Shown: positions 1 through 5,109 of the stretch, piece after piece | How the letters are laid out: each line of letters opens with the position of its first letter | How positions within the stretch are numbered: position 1 is the stretch's first letter | NCBI GenBank assembly: GCA_039029935.1 | Contig: JBCCFC010000997.1 | Coordinates: 1-5,219 of the forward strand | Direction: 5' to 3' | Length of the DNA stretch: 5,219 nucleotides | Origin: G039029935 sp039029935 | Lineage (GTDB): Bacteria > Chloroflexota > Anaerolineae > Caldilineales > Caldilineaceae | The notes under the pieces: model-generated | The model's input: only the letters and a program-made list of their open reading frames with translations | The model's database searches: none | What the model was told of the DNA's origin: nothing | Program-made: the position numbers and the translations under genes

Positions 1-218
1 TGACCTTGGCACACAACTGGGCCAACCCCGCTGCCACCAAACGCAGCTTTGAGCTCTTTGCCCAAGAAGTCATGCCACACTTCAAGTCATCTGGTAGCAA
101 CCTGCAAGTACATGCGGATCGTGCGCAAGCAGCACGTGCTGGATTGGCCGAGAAACAAATGCAAGCCGTGGCCGAAGCGACTGAACGTTACGAGCAGGAG
201 CTAGCATTGGCCGCTTAA
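1..218 (+). CDS. LLM-class (luciferase-like) flavin-dependent monooxygenase, C-terminal fragment
   Basis: This is the 3' end of a gene that starts upstream of the window. The frame is open from the first base (first full codon at 3-5) to TAA at 216-218, giving 71 complete residues. The segment 'HNWANPAATKRSFELFAQEVMPHF' in outline (a His-x-Trp-Ala turn, then a helix with a Tyr/Phe-Glu-Leu-Phe-Ala core ending VMPHF) matches the C-terminal tail common in bacterial luciferase-like oxidoreductases, which use reduced FMN and O2 on diverse organic substrates. The rest is a charged Ala/Glu/Gln-rich helix ending ELALAA. The catalytic TIM barrel lies outside the window, so substrate and subfamily cannot be named. 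The TTG at 6-8 could be read as a start but is almost certainly an internal Leu codon. The gene converges on the MATE gene, with the inverted-repeat element beginning directly after its stop. Confidence 0.8.
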   Translation, partial: TLAHNWANPAATKRSFELFAQEVMPHFKSSGSNLQVHADRAQAARAGLAEKQMQAVAEATERYEQELALAA

Positions 219-272
219 GGCCATTCCACAAAATAAAATACCCATTGAAACGCGGAGTAAGCACTCTCTATT
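219..272 (+). repeat. Left terminal inverted repeat of the MITE-like element
   Basis: It pairs without gaps to 531-584. The longest exact blocks are CTCCACAAAATA-like (TCCACAAAATA at repeat positions 7-17), AATACCCA (19-26), GCGGAGT (34-40) and TCTCTATT (47-54). Mismatches fall at repeat positions 4, 6, 18, 27, 29, 32, 33, 41 and 46. It starts immediately after the stop codon of the monooxygenase gene. Confidence 0.8.
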
Positions 273-498
273 ACATGCAGTAGGCCGAAAAAGTATGAAA
301 TAGGGTAAAAAATTTGCGGAGACACCAAGCGAGAAATCAGGAGCGAATTAGGGCATTCTCACACTGGCGAGAACGCCTAAATACGCCGGATTTCAGAGCC
401 ATTTCGATGATTTGCACCGAAGCGGCATTTTAACTGCCTACTGCGTCTTTTTTCCCGAATTTTCGGTTCTACCAGAGGTAGATTCTACTGCGTGTAAT
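270..498. repeat. Inner inverted repeats and small hairpins of the MITE-like element
   Basis: ATTACATGCAGTAG (270-283) is inverted at 485-498 (13 of 14 positions). The shorter ATGCAGTAGG (275-284) is also inverted at 437-446 (9 of 10). The left copy follows the outer repeat almost directly, whereas the right copy is separated from its outer repeat by about 32 bases, so the two sides are asymmetric. Local hairpins include TCTACC-AGA-GGTAGA (468-482, perfect), CCGAA-TT-TTCGG (455-466) and GGCATTCTC/GAGAACGCC (352-360 with 369-377, one mismatch). The decamer GCCGGATTTC occurs twice in direct orientation (near 384-393 and 506-515). Confidence 0.6.
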
Positions 499-530
499 CT
501 CTAATGCCGGATTTCTTGTGTGCGACCCGC

Positions 531-584
531 AATAGAGATTGCTAACTCCGCAGTTAAGTGGGTATTGTATTTTGTGGAGTAGCC
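531..584 (-). repeat. Right terminal inverted repeat of the MITE-like element
   Basis: This is the inverted partner of 219-272. Its outermost base, C584, is also the last base of the minus-strand TAG stop codon (584-586) of the MATE gene, so the element supplies one base of that stop. The inner end, TAGAGATT (533-540), can also pair locally with AATCTCTA at 496-503, giving this arm an alternative fold. Confidence 0.8.
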
Positions 585-1975
585 TAATTGACAGTGGGCA
601 GCAGCTGCTTGGCATGAAAATAGGCAACGATACCCACAGCCGTTACAGCACCAAACGTTACCCACCAAATTGACAATAAGCCAAAGCCCATGACAGTGAC
701 AAATAAATAGACAAAAATTAACGGCAATATCACCATGCGCATCGTACTGAGGATGAGCGCGTCAATAGGCCGTTTGACCCCACGCATGGCCGCAAAGCCA
801 ATAAAGACACCAGCAGTTGGTAGCAATGCCCATGCCTTGATGCGGATATAGGTCGTGCCGATAGTCACCACATTGGCCGTTTCACTAAAAAGCCCCATTA
901 GATAGGGGGCAAGAACCGTGATCAGCGTTGCACCAATCACCATGACGATGATGCCATAGTGCATAGCAGTATTGAAAATGTTATGTGTGCGTGCTGCCAA
1001 ACCTGCGCCATTATTCTGTGCGATCAAACTCAATGTTGCCACCTCAAGACCGAGTAAGGGCAGCATGGCTAACTGCTCAATACGCGAGGCTGCACCAAAC
1101 GCGGCGACGGCCTCCTGACCAAAGCCACTCACAAAATATGTGAGGATAAAAAATCCAATGGAAACACTACTCATGTCCAGAATGTTGGGAAACCCTTGTA
1201 TGCTGATGTCGCGAATTGCTTGAAGGCGAGGCACACTATAGGTTTGGAAACTTTGCAGGGAAAGTGTGCCCACTTTGACATTGTAAACCGCCAAATAGAT
1301 ACAGCCCAAGATTTTTACCAGTACAGTTGCGATGGCAATGCCTGTAATGCCCATCGCAGGTAATCCAAACCCGCCAAAGATAAACCAAGGGTCTAGCACA
1401 AGATTGAGGACAAAGCCAGCAACCAACACATTCCGGAACGGTGTTGTAATTCCCCGTGCATTGAGCGGCGAATTGAGCATCATTTGCAGCACAAAAAACA
1501 CTGTGCCGTAAAAGATTGGATTGATGTAACTCAACCCCATTTCCAAATAGCTGCCCGACGCCCCCAATGTTCGATACAGTGCCGGAGCAATTGCGATAAC
1601 CGCCACGGACGTAAGCAGTGCTAATACGATGCCATAGAGAATGCCCTGCACCGCGTACAATTCTGCGCGCTCCTCATCCCCCTGGCCCAATACATTGCCA
1701 ATCAGGGCCGTATTGCCACTGCTGAGACCAAAGCCCAATGCAATAATGATAAAGTAGATCGGGAACGAAAGCGAGAGTGCCGCCAATGCCTCATTGGAAA
1801 TCAGTCCGCCATAGTAGGTATCAACGACGTTGAACATTGTGTTGAAAAATGCCCCCGTGCCGACGGGAATGGCGATTTTACGAAGCAGGGGTGGGATGGG
1901 TGCGCTGAGGAGCGGGTTTTGGTTTGATTGATGCTTTTGATTGTTGATAATGGTTTTTCCTCTTCCCCAAATCAT
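584..1975 (-). CDS. MATE-family multidrug/metabolite efflux transporter
   Basis: A secondary transporter of the inner membrane that uses a cation gradient to export organic compounds. With the ATG at 1975 it has 463 residues, normal for the family. Twelve hydrophobic segments can be picked out, roughly at 32-55, 69-86, 108-133, 151-167, 183-201, 210-231, 257-283, 289-319, 340-364, 376-399, 408-426 and 433-453, in two six-helix halves. 'NVVDTYYGG' (Asp52) in helix 1 and 'LNLVLDPWFIFG' (Asn191, Asp195) in the first lobe match the positions of the functional Asp/Asn residues of DinF-like archaeal PfMATE. 'GLSSGNTALIGNVLG' and 'RIEQLAMLPLLGLE...QNNGA' are further family signatures. The frame stays open to a TTG at 2068 (494 residues). 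I prefer 1975 because the extra residues do not look like a MATE N-terminus, although no strong Shine-Dalgarno precedes either start. A possible -10 (TATAAC, complement of 2016-2021) lies upstream. Substrate unknown. The stop is TAG at 584-586, abutting the inverted-repeat element. Confidence 0.9.
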   Translation of the reverse strand: MIWGRGKTIINNQKHQSNQNPLLSAPIPPLLRKIAIPVGTGAFFNTMFNVVDTYYGGLISNEALAALSLSFPIYFIIIALGFGLSSGNTALIGNVLGQGDEERAELYAVQGILYGIVLALLTSVAVIAIAPALYRTLGASGSYLEMGLSYINPIFYGTVFFVLQMMLNSPLNARGITTPFRNVLVAGFVLNLVLDPWFIFGGFGLPAMGITGIAIATVLVKILGCIYLAVYNVKVGTLSLQSFQTYSVPRLQAIRDISIQGFPNILDMSSVSIGFFILTYFVSGFGQEAVAAFGAASRIEQLAMLPLLGLEVATLSLIAQNNGAGLAARTHNIFNTAMHYGIIVMVIGATLITVLAPYLMGLFSETANVVTIGTTYIRIKAWALLPTAGVFIGFAAMRGVKRPIDALILSTMRMVILPLIFVYLFVTVMGFGLLSIWWVTFGAVTAVGIVAYFHAKQLLPTVN

Positions 1976-2131
1976 GATGGTGCTGGGGTTGATTTTGTGA
2001 TTGATAATGGTTAATGTTATACATTGCAATACGATGCTCGATCCATTGGCGTATAGCAATCGGGGCAAATAGACGAGAAACTTGAATCGTTGTATCCAGA
2101 TAATGAGTTTGATTGTACGAAATTTTGGGAC
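1976..2131 (-). other. 156-bp stretch between the small gene and the MATE gene
   Basis: No convincing gene. It contains one of two exact copies of TTGATAATGGTT (2001-2012; the other, 1944-1955, is within the MATE 5' end), spaced 57 bp apart, so the MATE frame reads TIIN in both. A second frame begins with ATG at 2135-2133, overlapping the TGA of the upstream gene as ATGA, and runs 85 codons to 1878 out of frame with the MATE gene. Its second half is rich in His, Asn, Gln and Pro and shows no fold, so I do not call it a gene. A weak promoter for the MATE gene could lie here. Confidence 0.4.
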
Positions 2132-2578
2132 TCATGTACTTGATAATGCTAAAAATTCGGATATATTGTGAGCAGTAGGCATAACATGAATACCACTTTC
2201 AAATAGTTTACCTTCACATTCGTCCAAATCGTCATGAGTAAGCATAATGCGAAGAAAATAGGTGAAGAGGAATTGCAGAGCCTCAATTTGAGTTTGGGTC
2301 AACCCTTCCGATTCCGCAAAAAAAGTCGCATCATAGAGCGAAACAGCTAACTTAGATTTGTTCCGTTCACCTTGGTCAAAATAATAATTGCCTAGTTGAT
2401 GAAGTTGCAGACGAAGCGTGACTGCATGGTGTTTTTGATAGATTGGCGAATCTATCTGTGCCAACCAATCGTCTGTTACCTGAAATAGGGTAATTAGACG
2501 CCCAATTTCATCACTTGTTAAGGTGTTATTCTTAAGAACAAATTCGACCTTGTTTTTAATTGGTGTTTCGGCTATCAT
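2132..2578 (-). CDS. Small helical protein of unknown function
   Basis: I do not recognise this protein. It has 148 residues from the ATG at 2578, or 151 from the ATG at 2587. The downstream ATG is preferred: AAGGA (complement of 2587-2591) lies 8 nt before it, but would directly abut or overlap the upstream ATG. No signal peptide or transmembrane segment is visible, so it is probably cytoplasmic. It is acidic to neutral and looks largely helical. The segment from about 62 on, 'LGNYYFDQGE' followed by Ala and Tyr/Ala at helix spacing, weakly resembles a tetratricopeptide repeat (Leu-Gly-x2-Tyr...Gly...Ala...Tyr-x2-Ala), with a possible second helical hairpin after it, but this is too faint to name a family. 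A good promoter precedes it, and the MATE gene follows on the same strand after 156 bp, so co-transcription is possible. Confidence 0.7.
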   Translation of the reverse strand: MIAETPIKNKVEFVLKNNTLTSDEIGRLITLFQVTDDWLAQIDSPIYQKHHAVTLRLQLHQLGNYYFDQGERNKSKLAVSLYDATFFAESEGLTQTQIEALQFLFTYFLRIMLTHDDLDECEGKLFESGIHVMPTAHNISEFLALSST

Positions 2579-2586
2579 GTACGCCA

Positions 2587-2591
2587 TCCTT
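2587..2591 (-). promoter_or_regulatory. Ribosome binding site of the small helical protein
   Basis: The minus strand reads AAGGA, 8 nt before the ATG at 2578-2576. The upstream ATG (2587-2585) overlaps this motif, so the site decides for the shorter 148-residue start. Confidence 0.55.
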
Positions 2592-2640
2592 TTTCATATA
2601 CAATCGTTATGTTATGAATCTCTTCACGCTTCAAAAACTG

Positions 2641-2669
2641 ATTATACCTACTGAAAGAGCCTATTGCAA
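2641..2669 (-). promoter_or_regulatory. Sigma70-type promoter for the small gene (and possibly MATE)
   Basis: On the minus strand a perfect -10 box TATAAT (complement of 2641-2646) follows TTGCAA (2664-2669; 4 of 6 matches to TTGACA) with an ideal 17-bp spacer. Transcription would begin around 2634, leaving a leader of about 55 nt before the ATG at 2578. The -35 box touches the T-run of the terminator of the upstream gene, so the two units are separated as tightly as possible. Confidence 0.6.
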
Positions 2670-2711
2670 AAAAGAGCGGGGCATACGATTTCAATCGTAT
2701 GCCCCGCTCTT
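2668..2711 (-). terminator. Intrinsic terminator of the cohesin/dockerin gene
   Basis: A perfect 18-bp stem (2672-2689 with 2694-2711) closes a TTCA loop (2690-2693). The core of the stem is GC-rich (GAGCGGGGC). Read on the minus strand it is followed by six T (complement of 2668-2673), the classic layout for Rho-independent termination. It lies about 30 bp after the TAA of the large secreted-protein gene. On the plus strand the stem is followed only by a mixed TCTTGTTT, so the reverse direction should be weaker. Confidence 0.88.
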
Positions 2712-2740
2712 CTTGTTTAAATTAGTGGCTTTGATCCGTT

Positions 2741-5098
2741 TTAGCGCGCCACAGTCGGCAAGTAAATCGAGTACATACCCACATCCGACGGCACATCCAT
2801 CAACGACTGCCCCGCCGAATCCGTCAGCAATACAGTTTCCACGCTGACAGCATCTTGAGCGACATCCTCTGTCAACTCACCAACCACAGAGAACACCACA
2901 TCTGCAACCGTCACGCTATCGCCAATACCGGCTGGTGCAATAGCGGTAAACCGCACTAGACCCGCAGCACCATCAATGGCGAGATTGCACACGCCCGTCT
3001 CAAAGACAGCTTCATTGACCTGACAGTCTACGATTTCCAACAGTGATGCATCATACTGTACATCCACCGTGACAACACCCGCGTTATGCCCAGCAGCGAC
3101 ATTGAGCGTAACGGGTAGCGTGATCGTGCCAACCGCATCGGTGGCTGGCTGTGTAATGGTGACAGTGCTCATCTCTGTTATCGTCTGCGCAGCAACGCTG
3201 CCATTTGTACTAACGCTACTGCTCTGAACGGGCTGGCTTTCACAGAAGACGTTGGGGATGCCGATCATACATTGCATGATAAAGAGCGCATCAACAGCAT
3301 TACACGCACCATTTTGGTTGACATCACAGGCGGGGAGGAATATCTCGCGTCCGGCGGGTGGAAACTCATTTGTGCCGGGACGGATGTTGATGTGGTATTG
3401 CAGAACGAACAGCGCATCGACAATGTTGACTATACCATTACAGGTGGTATCGCCCAGCAAGCAGGTCAAGCTGATTGTGCCATCCGTCACATCCGCTTCG
3501 ATGGGTTGCCCCTCAACGTCTGTGAAGGAGGCGATGCTGAGGTCAAGTGGGTAGGATGCCGTGACATTCTCAAAGGTAAGCCCACTGACTAGGCGGAAAT
3601 GGATATCGACCACCCCTGTGTCGGCTTCTCCGTTACCCGATAGACCACCACTTGACAGGGCCACAATCTGAAGGACACCTGCATCTTCATTACACAACAC
3701 CGAGTCAAACCCTGGACTGCCATTGCATTCGACAAGCTCAAACACAGTCGTATCAAAGGGCAGTTGCAACGTGATTGTGCCAATATTGGTATTGCTGGAA
3801 AGATTTTGGATATTGATTGAGGCCACAAATGGGTCTGTCTGTGGGAACGCCACTTCAATGCTGGAGACGGCGACAGTGGGTGGATCAGATACTGTATCAG
3901 TGGGTGTCGCAGTCGGTGTTTCTGTAGGTGTATCAGTAGGTACACCAGTGGGTGTCTCAGTGGGTGTATCAGTGGGCGTATCTGTAACGACATTGGTTGG
4001 TGTACTCGTCACCGTAGCCGTTGATGTCGTTGTAGCAGTTGGATCGGGCATGGGTGTACTCGTTGGTATATTGGTCGGTGTCTCAGTGGGGACATCCGTC
4101 GGTACAACCGTTGTTGCTGTAGCAGTTGCAGTCTCCGTTGGTACTGGTGTCGATGTTTCGGTGGGTATAGGCGTTTCAGTTGATGTTGGTGTGGATGTGG
4201 CGGTTGGGACATCTGTAGGTGCATCTGTAGGTGCATCCGTCGGTGTATTTGTAGGCGTGCTGGTCGGTGTGCCAGTGGGTATACTTGTCGCCGTATGCGT
4301 CGGTGTAGCTGTTGCCGTAGGCGTATCGATTGGCGTTGGTGTTGGAGTAAATGTAGGGGTGGCAGTTGGTGTAGCCGTTGATGTTGCTGTGGCAGTGGAT
4401 GTTGCTGTCGCAGCGGATGTTGCTGTGGCAGTGGATGTTGCTGTTTCAGTAGATGTCGCCGTTGAAGTGGATGTCGCTGTCGGCGTCGGTGTATCTGTTG
4501 GGACAGAGGTCGCCGTGGCGGTTGACGTTGCTGTTGGTGTATTGGTGGGTACAACGATATTAATGATGCCATTCAGAAGCGTTATCGCCAGATTCCCACC
4601 GCCTGCCGAACCAGCAGAGACATTGACCAAATCCAGCGCGGTGTTGCCACCAGCAGCATCATTGAGCACAGTAAACTCAATCGTTAGCAAAGTCCCCGTG
4701 GGCAGCGTCTGTGGTACGCTAGAAAAACTTGCCAAGGTCATGTCAAGTTCTTTGATGGGGTTGTTGACATTCACACTCGCCGAGCGAATATTAAAGGCCG
4801 CAGGTATGGAGTCACCAAAGGTGATTGCGTCGGGGATGCCATCGCTGTTGTTATCTGTTTCATCAATTTGGAGAACAGTGGTGTCATAATCGAGCGAAAG
4901 AAAGACGCTGGCAACACCCTCCGACCCTTCGGTGAAATCAACAGTGACCTGGATTGTATCCCCTCGATTGGCTGTGGCTGGTGCTGTCACCGCAAACGTG
5001 GGGTCTGTCTGTGCATGGACTGTTTGGGCTGTAAAAAAAAGAATGCCCATGCATAGGCATAGACTGGCAAAGCGTAAAAATTGTTTAGATAATTGCAT
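2741..5098 (-). CDS. Secreted multidomain protein: three cohesin-like domains, a Thr/Pro linker and a dockerin
   Basis: 785 residues. Residues 1-29 form a signal peptide (Lys/Arg start, hydrophobic core, cleavage after VHA), so it is exported. Cohesin-like beta domain 1 is about 34-183 ('FLSLDYDTTVLQI'). A Thr/Pro/Ser/Ala linker follows at 184-407. Domain 2 is about 410-545 ('LPFDTTVFELVEC'), a dockerin 548-619, and domain 3 about 642-777 ('VQYDASLLEIVDC'). The dockerin has two calcium loops, with D550, N554, N558, D561 and D592, N594, N596, N600, D603. Asn replaces the usual Asp at loop position 5 in both, and Thr replaces Asn at position 3 of the first. Cohesins bind dockerins in cellulosomes, but in Chloroflexota such domains occur widely in surface proteins without known cellulosomes, so adhesion or self-assembly is equally likely. 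No catalytic domain is visible. The protein ends YLPTVAR. GGAG lies 7 nt before the ATG, and a strong terminator follows. Confidence 0.9.
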   Translation of the reverse strand: MQLSKQFLRFASLCLCMGILFFTAQTVHAQTDPTFAVTAPATANRGDTIQVTVDFTEGSEGVASVFLSLDYDTTVLQIDETDNNSDGIPDAITFGDSIPAAFNIRSASVNVNNPIKELDMTLASFSSVPQTLPTGTLLTIEFTVLNDAAGGNTALDLVNVSAGSAGGGNLAITLLNGIINIVVPTNTPTATSTATATSVPTDTPTPTATSTSTATSTETATSTATATSAATATSTATATSTATPTATPTFTPTPTPIDTPTATATPTHTATSIPTGTPTSTPTNTPTDAPTDAPTDVPTATSTPTSTETPIPTETSTPVPTETATATATTVVPTDVPTETPTNIPTSTPMPDPTATTTSTATVTSTPTNVVTDTPTDTPTETPTGVPTDTPTETPTATPTDTVSDPPTVAVSSIEVAFPQTDPFVASINIQNLSSNTNIGTITLQLPFDTTVFELVECNGSPGFDSVLCNEDAGVLQIVALSSGGLSGNGEADTGVVDIHFRLVSGLTFENVTASYPLDLSIASFTDVEGQPIEADVTDGTISLTCLLGDTTCNGIVNIVDALFVLQYHINIRPGTNEFPPAGREIFLPACDVNQNGACNAVDALFIMQCMIGIPNVFCESQPVQSSSVSTNGSVAAQTITEMSTVTITQPATDAVGTITLPVTLNVAAGHNAGVVTVDVQYDASLLEIVDCQVNEAVFETGVCNLAIDGAAGLVRFTAIAPAGIGDSVTVADVVFSVVGELTEDVAQDAVSVETVLLTDSAGQSLMDVPSDVGMYSIYLPTVAR
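3893..3982 (-). repeat. 12-bp tandem repeat within the linker
   Basis: About seven imperfect copies of a 12-bp unit, GTATCAGTGGGT-like on the plus strand, encode the four-residue unit (D/E)TPT at residues 373-402. A shorter run of the related unit GCATCTGTAGGT, encoding TDAP, lies near 4209-4245. Confidence 0.7.
4380..4469 (-). repeat. 18-bp tandem repeat within the linker (five units)
   Basis: Plus-strand unit GATGTTGCTGTGGCAGTG at 4380-4397, 4398-4415, 4416-4433, 4434-4451 and 4452-4469, with the last two copies more diverged and a partial sixth after. Read on the minus strand it encodes six-residue units such as STATAT, roughly residues 211-240. In-frame units allow the linker to lengthen or shorten without breaking the gene. 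Confidence 0.8.
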
Positions 5099-5105
5099 AA
5101 AATAG

Positions 5106-5109
5106 CTCC
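5106..5109 (-). promoter_or_regulatory. Ribosome binding site of the cohesin/dockerin gene
   Basis: The minus strand reads GGAG, followed by seven bases and the ATG at 5098-5096. The spacing is ideal and supports this start, which also gives a normal signal peptide. Confidence 0.7.

Larger units (their letters stand above)
219..584. mobile_element. MITE-like non-autonomous element with 54-bp terminal inverted repeats
   Basis: The 366-bp segment between two convergent genes has no credible ORF. Its ends are ungapped inverted copies: 219-272 matches the reverse complement of 531-584 at 45 of 54 positions (my hand count). The ends begin GGCCATTCCACAAAATA on the left and GGCTACTCCACAAAATA on the right when read inwards. 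TAA flanks it on both sides (216-218 and 585-587), consistent with a 3-bp target duplication. Further inverted repeats lie inside. Small size, long terminal inverted repeats, no coding capacity and a short direct repeat are the hallmarks of a MITE. A TNA-type 3-bp duplication occurs in some IS5-superfamily elements, but I cannot assign a parent family. The alternative is a large intergenic hairpin acting as a two-way terminator. Copies elsewhere in the genome would decide. Confidence 0.72.
3878..4549 (-). repeat. Low-complexity region encoding the Thr/Pro-rich linker
   Basis: This encodes residues 184-407 (224 residues, over a quarter of the protein), almost every second residue Thr, alternating with Pro, Ala, Ser, Asp, Glu or Val. 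Such linkers are extended, flexible and often O-glycosylated. The strict Thr alternation keeps the other frames free of stops, producing long spurious frames on both strands, including a 388-codon plus-strand frame at 3723-4889. Confidence 0.9.

Noticed and set aside
82..264. A 60-codon minus-strand frame
   Set aside because: It is antisense to the monooxygenase tail and runs into the left inverted repeat. No ribosome binding site or family resemblance.
219..272. A 4-bp TTAA/CTAA target duplication instead of 3-bp TAA
   Set aside because: Taking C584 into the duplication would shift the left and right inverted repeats out of register, whereas pairing 219 with 584 aligns 54 bases without gaps.
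584..2068. Full-length 494-residue version of the MATE protein from TTG 2068
   Set aside because: The added 31 residues have no family resemblance, the start is a rare TTG without a Shine-Dalgarno, and the protein from ATG 1975 already has normal family length. It is kept as an alternative only.
2560..2847. A 95-codon plus-strand frame
   Set aside because: It crosses the promoter, the terminator hairpin and the end of the secreted-protein gene. Its composition is not protein-like.
3252..3592. Two plus-strand frames of about 100 codons opposite the dockerin
   Set aside because: They are antisense to clearly recognisable dockerin and cohesin-like sequence and have no supporting features.
3589..3993. 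A 134-codon minus-strand frame overlapping the linker end and domain 2
   Set aside because: It is an out-of-frame shadow of the secreted-protein gene. The amino-acid pattern (HPL/HL repeats) is translated linker repeat.
3878..4549. The regularly repeated tract considered as a CRISPR array
   Set aside because: The repeats are short, contiguous and degenerate 12/18-bp units with no unique spacers, and they encode a continuous linker in frame.
4009..4572. A 187-codon minus-strand frame rich in Gln, Arg, His, Pro and Leu
   Set aside because: It is a frame-shifted reading of the same linker repeat, with no domain of its own.
3723..4889. A 388-codon open frame on the plus strand, Val/Gly-rich
   Set aside because: It is the antisense shadow of the Thr/Pro linker and its flanks. 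Repeating Thr codons read backwards give Val/Gly repeats without stops. The minus-strand frame has a signal peptide, recognisable domains, a ribosome binding site and a terminator.
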